From: JAFKFH01 sp017307375
GTDB taxonomy: Bacteria; Pseudomonadota; Alphaproteobacteria; Ferrovibrionales; Ferrovibrionaceae
NCBI GenBank assembly: GCA_965229335.1
Contig: OZ245874.1
Coordinates: forward strand, 62,001-126,000
Length of the DNA stretch: 64,000 nucleotides
Direction: 5' to 3'
A model generated the notes under the pieces. It was not told the origin of the DNA. It searched no databases and worked only from the letters and a program-made list of their open reading frames with translations. Within the stretch, counting starts at the first letter, position 1. Every line of letters begins with the position of its first letter. A program made the translations under genes and the position numbers. Positions 28,993 through 37,612 of this stretch are shown here, one piece after another.

Positions 28993-29796
28993 TCAGTGCG
29001 GCACGCGCGCGAGGTCGGCGCGCAACAGGGTTTCGGATCGCGTCATCACCGCACCGACGAAGCCCAGGTTGGGCAGGGCGGCCAGCCCGGCGATGACATG
29101 GGCCTGGGTCGGATTGTGCCGCGGGTCGGGCGGCAACCATTCGAGCACGGCCTGGCCGAACCAGGCCTCGCGCACCGTGAAATCCTGCGGGCAGACGACG
29201 GGTTCGCTGACCGCGGCACCGGGCGCGCCCACCTTCGGCAAATAGCGCCAGCCGAACCAGTTGACCCGCTCCAGCCCGGCCTGCAGCAGGGCGATCTCGT
29301 CGCCGTCGGCGGCTCGGCCCGCGGTCAGCCCGATGTCGAGAAAGCGCCGGCCTTCGTAGTGCGACCAGGAATGCGTCTCGCCGGCAGGGAATTCCCGCAG
29401 CGGCTCGATCTCGGCAAACACCTTGGGCACGCCGAGCATCTCGCGCCCCGCGATGATCGGCGTCGTCTTGTTCTCCCACACCGCCAGGCCGAAGACGCCG
29501 TCCAGCCGGTCGACACTGCCTTCGAAGCGCACCGGCACGTTGACCGCGACGAGGTTGTAGGGGCTGCCCGCCATCCACTCGACGCCGCGGTTGTTGATGC
29601 AGGAAACGAGGATTTCCGGCCGCAGCAGGCTGAAGCCGGGCGGCAGCAGCCGGGTCAGCGCCGCCGCCTCGGTGGCGTAGGCGATGGTCAGGCTGAGCGT
29701 ATCGGCATAGCGCAGCGCCGGCGGCGGATAGGGCGTGCCGCCAAAGAAGGGCGGCATCGAATAGAGGGTATGGTCGTCATCGAACGGTCGCAGCAT
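28993..29796 (-). CDS. Acetoacetate decarboxylase family protein
   Basis: 267 residues from the ATG at 29796, 6 nt after AGGAG; a TTG two codons upstream is too close to the ribosome site. The fold is shown by LTIAYATEAAALTRLLPPGF, LVAVNVPVRFEGSVDRLDGV and the downstream lysine region REMLGVPKVFAEIEPLREFP. In true decarboxylases the catalytic Schiff-base lysine sits in an equivalent position (G-x-PK); here PK is present but the usual KK pair is not. It may be a lipid-lactone or keto-acid enzyme. Part of the SDR-ADC-Cys-SCP2 unit. Confidence 0.8.
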   Translation of the reverse strand: MLRPFDDDHTLYSMPPFFGGTPYPPPALRYADTLSLTIAYATEAAALTRLLPPGFSLLRPEILVSCINNRGVEWMAGSPYNLVAVNVPVRFEGSVDRLDGVFGLAVWENKTTPIIAGREMLGVPKVFAEIEPLREFPAGETHSWSHYEGRRFLDIGLTAGRAADGDEIALLQAGLERVNWFGWRYLPKVGAPGAAVSEPVVCPQDFTVREAWFGQAVLEWLPPDPRHNPTQAHVIAGLAALPNLGFVGAVMTRSETLLRADLARVPH

Positions 29797-29805
29797 CGGC
29801 AACTC

Positions 29806-30621
29806 CTAGAGGGCGAAACGGGGATCGCGGGTGCAGGCGTCGTAGTCGGCCTGGATCATCTGGTGGCGCAGGTCGAGCAGGCTGCGCATATGCGGATCGG
29901 TGAAGATGTAGCCGCGGCCGGCCGCGATGCAGTCGGCGGTCCAGTCGCCGACCACCTGCGGATCGATGCCGCCTTCGACCAGGGCACCGATCGTCTCGGC
30001 CACCGCCGGCACTTCATGGTCGGCCGTGCCGGCGCGCCGGGCATGGGACTGGTGGATCCGGGTGCGGACCCAGCCGGGCGCCAGCACCGAGACACCGATC
30101 CGATGGTCGGCAAGTTCGGCGCGGATCGCCTCGGCATAGCCGACCACGGCGAATTTCGTCGCTGCATAGGGGCTGAGGCCCGGCAGCCCGGCCCAGAAGC
30201 CGGTCATCGAGGCGGTGTTGACGATATGGCCGCCCTGTCCGTGGGCCTTGATCAGCGGCACGAAGGTCTCGACGCCATGGACCACGCCCATCAGGTTGAC
30301 GTCGACGATCCAGCGCCAGTCGGCAAGCGCGGTGGCCCCGACCTCGGCACCGAACGAGACTCCGGCATTGTTGACCAGGATGTCGACCCGGCCGAACCGG
30401 TCGAGCGTCGCACGCGCCGCGGCGCGCACCGCCGCGATGTCGGCGACGTCGCAGACGGTGGCGGCGGCGCCGTCGAGCCCGGCGGCCGCAGCCTCGACGC
30501 CGGGGCCGTCGAGATCGGCCAGCATCACCCGGGTCCCGCGGGCGGCCAGCGCCCGGGCGATGCCGAGGCCGATGCCGGAGGCCGCCCCGGTCACGAACGC
30601 CACTTTGTCCTGCAGTTTCAT
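29806..30621 (-). CDS. Short-chain dehydrogenase/reductase
   Basis: 271 residues from the ATG at 30621. Classical SDR: NAD(P)-binding TGAASGIGLGIARALAARG, acidic residue at the end of strand 2 (LADLDG, favouring NAD), NNAGVSFGAE, catalytic Ser in NTASMTGFW and YAATK (Tyr-Lys pair). The C-terminal extension after the core (AGRGYIFTDPHMRSLLDLRH) is longer than minimal SDRs. Start of a four-gene unit; substrate is probably a hydroxy/keto lipid intermediate given its neighbours. Confidence 0.92.
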   Translation of the reverse strand: MKLQDKVAFVTGAASGIGLGIARALAARGTRVMLADLDGPGVEAAAAGLDGAAATVCDVADIAAVRAAARATLDRFGRVDILVNNAGVSFGAEVGATALADWRWIVDVNLMGVVHGVETFVPLIKAHGQGGHIVNTASMTGFWAGLPGLSPYAATKFAVVGYAEAIRAELADHRIGVSVLAPGWVRTRIHQSHARRAGTADHEVPAVAETIGALVEGGIDPQVVGDWTADCIAAGRGYIFTDPHMRSLLDLRHQMIQADYDACTRDPRFAL

Positions 30622-30695
30622 CGGGCACCTCCCTGTCCGGTGCCCGTCACCTTGCCCGGCCCGGCGGCGGGCGACCATGATCCGGCAGGTAAGGA

Positions 30696-31544
30696 TCAGT
30701 AGGGGCAGAGCGGGTGGGCGTGATCGTCCTGGCGGTCGAGCCAGGCCCGATCGATCACCGGGCTGCCGGCCTCGGGGTAGACGGTCTGGATGATCAGCCG
30801 CTCCTCGCCGCCATAGGGGGTGCCGCCGACCGTATGGTGGACGACCCGGAAGCCGTGCACCTGCCCGTCGCGCCCGGCGAGGTCGAGGCGGTAGTCGCCC
30901 TGCGCGGTCGACCAGCCGGCGCCGCGCCGCGCCCAGTCTGCCGGCACGCCGGGCAGGGCCAGGATGCGCGCCATCAGCTGCGAGGCCCGCGCATCCTCGC
31001 GAATGATCACCTCCTGCTGCAACAGCATCAGGAAGACGCAGGCGATGCGTTCCCAGTCGGGGGCGAAGCGCCGCCAGCCGCGTTCGTCCAGGAACAAGAG
31101 CATCGCGTTGAGCCGCACGCCATCGGCGATGTCGCCGAGATAGTGACGATGGGCGAAGACCCAGGCGCGGTTGACCAGCCTTATCTCGCCGCAGGAATCC
31201 ATCACCACCGAGGGATAGGGATCGGTATGGCGCAGCATCAGCACCAGCGTGTCGCGCAGATCGGCATGCGCGGGATCGGCCAGATCGAGCGCGGGCGCTT
31301 CGGGAAAGAACCCGGCCGACAGCAGCAGCACGGCGGTCTCGCGGGCGCCGAGGCCGAGGCCCGCGGCCAGGGCCAGGATGCTGGCGCGGCTGGCCGCGGT
31401 CCGCCCGTTCTCGAGAAAGCTGACATGGCGGGCGGAAAGCCCGGCGCGGCCGGCCAGTTCCTCTTGCGACAGGCCGAAGGCGGTCCGCCAGAACCGCAGC
31501 AGCCGGCCGAAGACGGCAAGACGGTCGCGCTGGCCGGCCGCCAT
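30696..31544 (-). CDS. XRE-family regulator with MmyB-like ligand domain
   Basis: 282 residues. N-terminal HTH about 10-65: RLLRFWRTAFGLSQEELAGR and SARHVSFLENGRTAASRASI. The remainder is the MmyB-like domain (VVMDSCGEIRLVNRAWVFAH, FRVVHHTVGGTPYGGEERLI), which in known members folds like PAS and binds small ligands such as fatty acids. Start is 10 nt after the DUF1254 gene stop, so both are co-transcribed; a likely target is that gene or the SDR operon that follows after 74 bp. Confidence 0.88.
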   Translation of the reverse strand: MAAGQRDRLAVFGRLLRFWRTAFGLSQEELAGRAGLSARHVSFLENGRTAASRASILALAAGLGLGARETAVLLLSAGFFPEAPALDLADPAHADLRDTLVLMLRHTDPYPSVVMDSCGEIRLVNRAWVFAHRHYLGDIADGVRLNAMLLFLDERGWRRFAPDWERIACVFLMLLQQEVIIREDARASQLMARILALPGVPADWARRGAGWSTAQGDYRLDLAGRDGQVHGFRVVHHTVGGTPYGGEERLIIQTVYPEAGSPVIDRAWLDRQDDHAHPLCPY

Positions 31545-31554
31545 GCCCGGCGGT

Positions 31555-32946
31555 TCAGCGCGCCGCCGGGGTCACGGCGGGCGGCTGCCACCGGCCTTCC
31601 AGCACGCGGGCCTCGGGCCAGTAGATCCGCATCGACAGCTCGAATGCGCCGGATGCCGGCGTCGGCAGCCAGTTCGCCCCAGCCCGCCCGCCGGGATCGG
31701 TCGGCTGCAGGCGCAGGACCAGCGCGCCATCGGCCTCGTAGACCAGGTCGTCGCCGCCCTTGATCGCATGCCGGCCGCCGGGAGCATCCAACAGATAGCC
31801 GTCGCGGTCGTAGAGCGTCACCGACCAGAAGGCGCGGGCCGGCGGCGTCGCGCCGGGCGCAAAGGTCAGGGTGTAGGCCTTGCCACCCTCCAGGCCGGCA
31901 CCGGCGCCGTCGATGGCCGCATTGAGATAGACCGCGTCGGCCGGCAGGTTGGCGCCGAGGCCGAGCAGCGCCACCGCCGCCCGCGCCGGATAGTCGGTAC
32001 CGTAGTCGCCGATGGTGAAGCCGGCCCCGCCGAGACCGGTCCAGCCGTTGACCGGCTGGGCCCCGCGGCCGGCGGCACGCAAGCCCGCCAGCGCCTTCGC
32101 CGCCCCCTGCTCCAGCGCCGCACGCCGTTCGGCCGGCAACGCGTCCCAGTCGAGCCGGCCGGGGGCGAGGCCGAGGGGGCCGAGCACCCCGGCCACGACC
32201 GGCGCATCGGCGGCGGCGGGCGGGTTGTCGGCCAGCAGGGCGGCGAAGCGGACGAAGAAGTCGCGCGCGGCCATGGCGGCGACCTGGTCCTTCGGCGTCG
32301 TGCGTGCCGGCAGCGGCGTCAGCCGCAGGGTCGGGCGCGCGGCGGTGAAGGCGGCGTCGCCCACCCGGCTCAGCGGCCGCAGGTCCAGCTTCTGCTGATA
32401 GGCCTGGGCGGCGGGCAGCGATCCCTTCCGGTTGGCGTCGATGCGGCCGATGATCCAGACCATCGTCGTCGGTGCATCGAGCCGCTCGACGCCTTCGGGC
32501 AGGCGCCCCTGCCAGCCCGGACCGACGATCGCGTAGGTCCGCGCGGCATTGCCCTGGGTGCGGATGCCCGGAGCGGCAAAAACGTTGGTCCAGGCGTCCA
32601 TGCACTGGATCATGTAGTAGAGGCCGTCCGACGGCGGCACGGTCATCAGGACGGGTTCGTCCTTCACGTCGACCCATGCGGTCGAATAGATCGTGTCGAC
32701 GTTCGGCCGCACCACCGTGCGAAAGCTGGCATTGGCCAGGACCGGAATGTGCAGGAAGCGGTTCGGCGCGATGTTGGCGGCCACCGGGCTCGACAGGCTC
32801 GCGACCCGCGTCATGTCGGTCAGCACCAACGGATAGGCGTAGACATAGGCCTGCACGGCGAGCTCGGCCTCGGTGGCGGCCCGCGCGCCGGCGGCCGGCA
32901 GCATGGCCGCGATCACCAGCATGGCGGCAATCAACCGCATGATCAT
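31555..32946 (-). CDS. DUF1254/DUF1214 secreted protein
   Basis: 463 residues. ATG at 32946 preceded by GGAGGAAACGAC. Signal peptide about 1-24 (LIAAMLVIAAMLPAAGARA/A). N-terminal DUF1254 (QAYVYAYPLVLTDMTRVASL, FRTVVRPNVDTIYSTAWVDV, YMIQCMDAWTNVFAAPG) and C-terminal DUF1214 (KAYTLTFAPGATPPARAFWS, VTLYDRDGYLLDAPGGRHAI). These domains are widespread in bacterial periplasmic and viral proteins and have no settled activity. Upstream member of a pair with the MmyB-type regulator. Confidence 0.9.
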   Translation of the reverse strand: MIMRLIAAMLVIAAMLPAAGARAATEAELAVQAYVYAYPLVLTDMTRVASLSSPVAANIAPNRFLHIPVLANASFRTVVRPNVDTIYSTAWVDVKDEPVLMTVPPSDGLYYMIQCMDAWTNVFAAPGIRTQGNAARTYAIVGPGWQGRLPEGVERLDAPTTMVWIIGRIDANRKGSLPAAQAYQQKLDLRPLSRVGDAAFTAARPTLRLTPLPARTTPKDQVAAMAARDFFVRFAALLADNPPAAADAPVVAGVLGPLGLAPGRLDWDALPAERRAALEQGAAKALAGLRAAGRGAQPVNGWTGLGGAGFTIGDYGTDYPARAAVALLGLGANLPADAVYLNAAIDGAGAGLEGGKAYTLTFAPGATPPARAFWSVTLYDRDGYLLDAPGGRHAIKGGDDLVYEADGALVLRLQPTDPGGRAGANWLPTPASGAFELSMRIYWPEARVLEGRWQPPAVTPAAR

Positions 32947-33033
32947 GTCGTTTCCTCCCTGGACGCATCTTGGCTTGGCCGGGACAGCCTGCGCAGCCCC
33001 CGGCGGACCGCGCCATGATCTGGCAGGTAATGA

Positions 33034-33870
33034 CTAGTTCAGACGGGTCCGGATCTCGGCCAGCAGGGATTCGGCCTCGCGCCGCTCCTCGGCGGTCTTC
33101 GCCAGCTCGACGAGGCGGCCGAGCGCGGCGATCGCGTCGTTCAGCTTGCCCTCATGGGCGCGGACCAGCGCCAGTTCCCGCCAGCTCGGCTGGTGGCGGG
33201 GGGCGACCGTGACCATGCGCGACAGCATCTCGGCGGCGCGATCGGCGTCGCCGGCCTGCAGCGCCCGGCTTTTCAGGTTGTTGAGGAGGCGCAGCAGGAT
33301 TTCCCGCGCCGAGACGGCGCGGTGATGCTCGGGCTTCAGCGCTTCCTCGCCGGCGATGCGGCTCAGCATCGCCCGCATGTCGGCGGTCGCCACGATCCGG
33401 CCGCCATTGAACGGGTCGACGACGACGGCATCGTGCCGGTGGCGAAGGCGCAGCAGGAAATGCCCGGGAAAGCTGAGGCCCTCGATGGCGAAGCCGGCGG
33501 CACGCCCGGCATGCAGCCAGAGGATGCCGAGCGCCACGGGCAGGCCGCGGCGGCGATCGATGACGCGGATCAGGTTGGCATTGGCCGGATCGTCGTAGGA
33601 GGCGCTGTCGCCGCGATAGCCGTGCAGGCCGGCCAGCACCTCGCTCAGCGTCGCTGCCGCGGCGGCGGCATCGGCCGCCTCGCCGGCCCGGCTGGCCGCA
33701 TCGGCGCCGATGGTATCGAGATGACGATGATAGAAGTCGAGCTTCTGGTCCGGGTTGTCCAGCGCAGCCAGCAGCAACCCGGCATCGGCCAGGCCGATGT
33801 CGTCGTCCGCCTGCTCGCCGATCGCCAGCAGGGCCTCGACCAGTTTCTGACGCTCGCGATTGGTCGCCAT
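33034..33870 (-). CDS. SirB1-like transglutaminase-fold/TPR protein
   Basis: 278 residues. The N-terminal transglutaminase-like core carries YDDPANANLIRVIDRRRGLP, VALGILWLHAGRAAGFAIEG and SFPGHFLLRLRHRHDAVVVD, the standard SirB1 motifs; the catalytic Cys of true transglutaminases is absent, as in the family. C-terminal helical TPR-like repeats follow (LNNLKSRALQAGDADRAAEM, QPSWRELALVRAHEGKLNDA). Function not established. First of several co-directional genes but with 33 bp to the dolP-like gene. Confidence 0.88.
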   Translation of the reverse strand: MATNRERQKLVEALLAIGEQADDDIGLADAGLLLAALDNPDQKLDFYHRHLDTIGADAASRAGEAADAAAAAATLSEVLAGLHGYRGDSASYDDPANANLIRVIDRRRGLPVALGILWLHAGRAAGFAIEGLSFPGHFLLRLRHRHDAVVVDPFNGGRIVATADMRAMLSRIAGEEALKPEHHRAVSAREILLRLLNNLKSRALQAGDADRAAEMLSRMVTVAPRHQPSWRELALVRAHEGKLNDAIAALGRLVELAKTAEERREAESLLAEIRTRLN

Positions 33871-33903
33871 CGCCTTCGTGAAGTTGCCGAACGGTCCCCT
33901 GCG

Positions 33904-34503
33904 CTACTTGTAACGGTCGGGATCGGATTTGACCATCACATGGTTGACCACCGCGCGCACCCCGGAAATATCGCGGACATGGGCGACCACCCGGTCGATC
34001 TCGGCCCCGCTCTGGGCGATGCCGAGCAGGTAGACGGTGCCGTTTACCGTGGTGATGTCGTAGTTGACGTCGGCGATCGCCTTGTCGCCGAACAGCCGGG
34101 TGCGCAGCTTGGTCGAGATCAGCATGTCGCGGGTCGTGTCGCGGAAGTTCGAGCCGGACGTGACCTGCAGCTCGTCGTAGAGCGCGCGCACCTCCGGCAG
34201 GGCGCGGACCATGGCGACCACCTCGGTCCGCGCGTCGGTCGTCGGGACCGTGCCGGTCAGCATCACCCGGTTTTCCGAAACCGCGACATTGACGTCGGTC
34301 AGATAGCTGAAGCGCCGCTGGCCCAGCAGGTCGTGGATGCGCAGCTTCAGCATGGTGTCGCCGGCAAAGCCGCCGACCCCGCGTTCCTCGACCGCGGCGG
34401 CGCCGACCCAGGCCCCGGCACTGATCGCCATGTTGGCCGGCGTGCAGCCGGCCGCCACAAGCAGCGCGAGCGATACCAGGGCTAGTTCACGGTCGCCATG
34501 CAT
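33904..34503 (-). CDS. dolP: Double-BON-domain lipoprotein (DolP/YraP-like)
   Basis: 199 residues from the ATG at 34503 (an ATG at 34512 is possible). A lipoprotein signal peptide ends at LLVAAGC, so the mature protein starts at that Cys and is anchored by lipid. Two BON domains follow (LRIHDLLGQRRFSYLTDVNV... and LRTRLFGDKAIADVNYDITT...). Size and domain order match E. coli DolP, an outer-membrane integrity factor, and the genes next to it (yraN, rsmI, lpoA-like) are those that surround dolP in E. coli. Its start overlaps yraN by 17 nt. Confidence 0.83.
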   Translation of the reverse strand: MHGDRELALVSLALLVAAGCTPANMAISAGAWVGAAAVEERGVGGFAGDTMLKLRIHDLLGQRRFSYLTDVNVAVSENRVMLTGTVPTTDARTEVVAMVRALPEVRALYDELQVTSGSNFRDTTRDMLISTKLRTRLFGDKAIADVNYDITTVNGTVYLLGIAQSGAEIDRVVAHVRDISGVRAVVNHVMVKSDPDRYK

Positions 34504-34846
34504 CGACAACATGATGCGGCAAGCGGCGCGGGACCACCAGCACCACATCGAACCGCAGGGACAGCGTCGCCGCATCCGGCTGGCGGGCGCGGAAGGCTTC
34601 GGCCGCCGCCTCGATCCGCCGGCGCTGGCGCGGCGTGATCGCCTCGACCGCACTCGCCGCGGTGCCGCGCCGCTTGACCTCGACGGCGACCAGCAGCCGT
34701 CCCTTGCGCGCGATCAGATCGATCTCGCCCAGCGGGCCGCGGCTGCGCCGCGCCACGATGCGGTAGAGCTTGGCGGCCAGCCACAGCGCGGCCAGGGTTT
34801 CGGCCAGCCGGCCGGATCGTTCCGCCCCGTGCCGATCACGCGTCAT
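34487..34846 (-). CDS. yraN: YraN family protein (UPF0102)
   Basis: 119 residues with the predicted nuclease-like core of UPF0102: AALWLAAKLYRIVARRSRGP, GEIDLIARKGRLLVAVEVKR, and ITPRQRRRIEAAAEAFRARQ. The E-I-D / E-V-K pair corresponds to the PD-(D/E)XK-like acidic residues and lysine. Function is unknown in general, possibly linked to Holliday-junction or nucleic-acid processing. Overlaps the rsmI end by 4 nt and the dolP start, so all three form one transcript. Confidence 0.92.
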   Translation of the reverse strand: MTRDRHGAERSGRLAETLAALWLAAKLYRIVARRSRGPLGEIDLIARKGRLLVAVEVKRRGTAASAVEAITPRQRRRIEAAAEAFRARQPDAATLSLRFDVVLVVPRRLPHHVVDAWRP

Positions 34847-35766
34847 CCGATTTCGCCCGCCTTCAGCGCCAGGGCGCGGGCATAGACCTGGCGGCGCGGC
34901 AGGCCGGTCGCCGCCGCCACCGCCGCCGCGGCCTCGCGCAGCGAGGAATGGGCCAGCGCGGCAGTCAGGGCGGCGTCGAGGTCGCCCTCGCCCATCGCCT
35001 CCTCGGCCGGCGGGCCGACGACGACGACGACCTCGCCCTTCGGCGGACCTTCGCGGCCGTAAAGCGCCGCCAGTTCGGCCAGCGTGCCGCGGCGCACCGT
35101 CTCGAACAGCTTGGTCAGCTCGCGCGCCACCGCCGCGCCGCGGGTTCCGCCCAGCGTCTCGGCCATGTCGGCCAGCGCCTCGGGCAGGCGCGAGACGCCT
35201 TCGAGGAAGACGAGCGTCGCCGGCACCGCCTTCAGCTCGGCCAGGGCCTTGCGGCGCGCTTCCGAGCGCGGCGGCAGGAAACCGCCGAACAGGAAGCGGT
35301 CGGTCGGCAGCCCGGCCAGCGACAGCGCCGCCAGCACCGCGGACGGCCCGGGCAGCGCGGTGACGTGATGCCCGGCCTCGACCACCGCACGGACCAGCTT
35401 GTAGCCGGGGTCGGAGATCAGCGGCGTGCCGGCGTCCGATACCAGCGCGACCACCTGGCCGGCCTCCAGCCGGCGCAGGATATCGGGCCGCGCCTCGGCG
35501 CCGTTATGGTCGTGATAGGCGATCAGCCGCGCCTTGATGCCGTAGCGCTGCAGCAGCTTGAGGGTGACCCGGCTGTCCTCGCAGGCGATCGCGTCGGCGG
35601 CGCGGAGCAGATCGAGGGCGCGCAGCGTTATGTCGGCCATGTTGCCGATCGGCGTCGCGACCAGATAGAGGCCGGCCGGCGGTTTACTTGGCCCCTGGCT
35701 CGCCGTACTGTCGGCGCCGCCCAGGATTTCGTCGTCGACGGGAGAAAAATCGCGTGTTTCGTCCAT
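34843..35766 (-). CDS. rsmI: 16S rRNA (cytidine1402-2'-O)-methyltransferase
   Basis: 307 residues. TP-methylase fold of RsmI, with AGLYLVATPIGNMADITLRA, IACEDSRVTLKLLQRYGIKA, YHDHN, LVSDAGTPLISDPGYKLVRA, and TALPGPSAVLAALSLAGLPT; the C-terminal HTH-like tail (LPRRQVYARALALKAG) is present. Methylates the ribose 2'-OH of C1402 in the P-site of the 30S subunit using SAM. First cistron of rsmI-yraN-dolP. Its start at 35766 overlaps the divergent lpoA-like start by 13 bp. Confidence 0.96.
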   Translation of the reverse strand: MDETRDFSPVDDEILGGADSTASQGPSKPPAGLYLVATPIGNMADITLRALDLLRAADAIACEDSRVTLKLLQRYGIKARLIAYHDHNGAEARPDILRRLEAGQVVALVSDAGTPLISDPGYKLVRAVVEAGHHVTALPGPSAVLAALSLAGLPTDRFLFGGFLPPRSEARRKALAELKAVPATLVFLEGVSRLPEALADMAETLGGTRGAAVARELTKLFETVRRGTLAELAALYGREGPPKGEVVVVVGPPAEEAMGEGDLDAALTAALAHSSLREAAAAVAAATGLPRRQVYARALALKAGEIG

Positions 35767-37094
35767 TGGCCCTGCCCGCTCGTACTGCCGCCATCCTGAT
35801 CATGACATTGGGCCTGGGTCTAGCGGCCTGCACGAATCAGCCCCAACAGGGCGGCAATCTGGTCGAGGTGCGGCCGCCCGGCCAGTCCGGCCAGCCGGCG
35901 GCGGCCGAACCCGCCGCCCCGGCGGTGACCGCCGCGCCCCAGGGCAACGTCATGCCCGGCACGCTGGAACCGCCCGTCGTCACCAGCGATGCCGGGCTGC
36001 CCCCGGTTACCGCCCCCGGTACCACCGCCACCCCGGGGCTGAGCCTGAAGCCGTCGCGGCCCGACGCGATCCGCATCGGCCTCCTGCTGCCGCTGTCCGG
36101 CCCCAGCGCCGAGGCCGGGCGCGCCCTGCTCGACGCCGCCCAGCTCGCCCTGTTCGACATGCCCGACGACCGCGTCGTGCTGATGCCGCGCAATACCGAA
36201 TCGGAAGCCGATGGCGGCCCGCGCGGCGCGGCCGAGGCGCTGGTCAACGACGGGGCGGAAATCATCCTGGGTCCGTTGTTCTCGACCCAGGTGGCCGCGG
36301 TGGCCGAGGTGGCGCGGCCGCGCAACGTGCCGGTCGTCTCGTTCTCCTCGGACCGTTCGGTCGCCGGCAACGGCGTCTATGTGATGGGTTTCACCCCGGA
36401 GGAGCAGGTCGAGCGCATCGTCGCCTATGCCGCCGCCCAGGGCCTGTCGAAATTTGCCATCCTGACCCCGGAAAACGCCTATGGCCGCGTGGTGTCGAAC
36501 GCCTTCGACGCCGCGGTGCAGAAGGCGAATGCGACGGTGGTCAAGCAGGGCACCTATCCCGACCAGGGCGACGCCACCCGGTCGGCCCAGCGGTTCATGA
36601 GCGGCGGTTCGACCTATGACGCGCTGCTGCTGGCCGCCGGCAACGTGCCGCGGCTGCGCGCGGTGGCGCCGAGCCTCGGCTACTACAACCTCGACCCGAC
36701 CAAGGTCCGGGTGCTGGGCACCGGCGTGTGGGACGATCCCGGCGTGCTCGGCGAACCGACGCTGGTCGGCGCCTGGTTCTCGGCGCCCGGCGCCGACGCC
36801 AAGACCAACTTTGCCGACCGCTTCTCCAAGTCCTACGGCCGCCGCCCGCCGGTCATCGCCTCGCTCGGCTATGACGCGGTCTCGCTGGCCGCGGCGCTCG
36901 GCCGCGACCGGCCGGGCCAGGCCTTCACCCCGCAGGCGCTGACCGACCCGAACGGCTTCGCCGGTTATGGCGGCATCTTCCGCTTCCGTCCCGACGGCAT
37001 CGGCGAGCACGGGCTTTCGGTCATGGAAATCGAAAGCCGCGGCTTCAAGACCGTCGACCCCGCCCCCACCAGCTTCCAGGTTCCGTCCAATTGA
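35754..37094 (+). CDS. Penicillin-binding protein activator lipoprotein (LpoA/LppC-like)
   Basis: 446 residues if translated from the GTG at 35754, 9 nt after GGGAG; this start gives Arg plus hydrophobic TAAILIMTLGLGLAAC with a lipobox, whereas the ATG at 35803 would cut the signal peptide. A Pro/Ala-rich linker of about 70 residues is followed by a type-I periplasmic-binding fold: IRIGLLLPLSGPSAEAGRAL, GAEIILGPLFSTQVAAVAEV, VPVVSFSSDRSVAGNGVYVM, and FAILTPENAYGRVVSNAFDA. In E. coli LpoA activates the transpeptidase PBP1A; only this PBP-like half is present here. Divergent from rsmI, as in enterobacteria. Confidence 0.88.
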   Translation: MFRPLALPARTAAILIMTLGLGLAACTNQPQQGGNLVEVRPPGQSGQPAAAEPAAPAVTAAPQGNVMPGTLEPPVVTSDAGLPPVTAPGTTATPGLSLKPSRPDAIRIGLLLPLSGPSAEAGRALLDAAQLALFDMPDDRVVLMPRNTESEADGGPRGAAEALVNDGAEIILGPLFSTQVAAVAEVARPRNVPVVSFSSDRSVAGNGVYVMGFTPEEQVERIVAYAAAQGLSKFAILTPENAYGRVVSNAFDAAVQKANATVVKQGTYPDQGDATRSAQRFMSGGSTYDALLLAAGNVPRLRAVAPSLGYYNLDPTKVRVLGTGVWDDPGVLGEPTLVGAWFSAPGADAKTNFADRFSKSYGRRPPVIASLGYDAVSLAAALGRDRPGQAFTPQALTDPNGFAGYGGIFRFRPDGIGEHGLSVMEIESRGFKTVDPAPTSFQVPSN

Positions 37095-37564
37095 CATCCG
37101 TCACGATCCGCCCTGCCGTAGAGGATGATGCCGAAGCCATCGTCGCGCTGATCCAGGCCGCCTTCACCCCGCTGATCGCCCGGGTCGATCCGCCGCCGGG
37201 CGCCTTGCGCGAGACGGCCGCGACGATCGGGGCCGAACTGGCCGCCCATCGCGGCCTGGTCGCCGAAATCGGCGGCGAGGTCATCGGCTCGGCGCTGCTC
37301 AAGCACCAGGACGATGGCCTCTATCTCGGGCGCCTCGCCGTGGCGCCGGCCGCCCAGGGCCGCGGCGTGGCCAAGGCCCTGCTGGCCGAGGGCGAGCGGC
37401 TGGCCCGCGCCGCCGGCTACCCGGCGATGATCCTGCGGGTGCGGCTGGCGATGACCGAGAACCGCCGGCTGTTCGCCGGCGCCGGCTTCGTCGAGACCGC
37501 GCTGATGCACCATGACGGCTATGCCGAGCCGACCTTCGCGGAGATGCGTAAAGGTCTGAGCTGA
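37091..37564 (+). CDS. GNAT family N-acetyltransferase
   Basis: 157 residues. TTG start at 37091 overlapping the preceding stop (TTGA), so coupled to the LpoA-like gene. GNAT core: SVTIRPAVEDDAEAIVALIQ at the N-terminus, GGEVIGSALLKHQDDGLYLG, the acetyl-CoA-binding LAVAPAAQGRGVAKALL, and the C-terminal NRRLFAGAGFVETALMHHDG. Substrate unknown. Confidence 0.88.
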   Translation: MTSVTIRPAVEDDAEAIVALIQAAFTPLIARVDPPPGALRETAATIGAELAAHRGLVAEIGGEVIGSALLKHQDDGLYLGRLAVAPAAQGRGVAKALLAEGERLARAAGYPAMILRVRLAMTENRRLFAGAGFVETALMHHDGYAEPTFAEMRKGLS

Positions 37565-37570
37565 AGCGTC

Positions 37571-37604
37571 AATCGTCACGCCGGCCGGCGCCGGAATGAC
37601 GATT
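37571..37604. terminator. Bidirectional hairpin between convergent GNAT and chorismate mutase genes
   Basis: AATCGTCA (37571-37578) pairs perfectly with TGACGATT (37597-37604), with further GC pairing inside (CCGGC/GCCGG). It lies between two converging stops and could terminate both. Confidence 0.65.
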
Positions 37605-37612
37605 CGGGCAGA

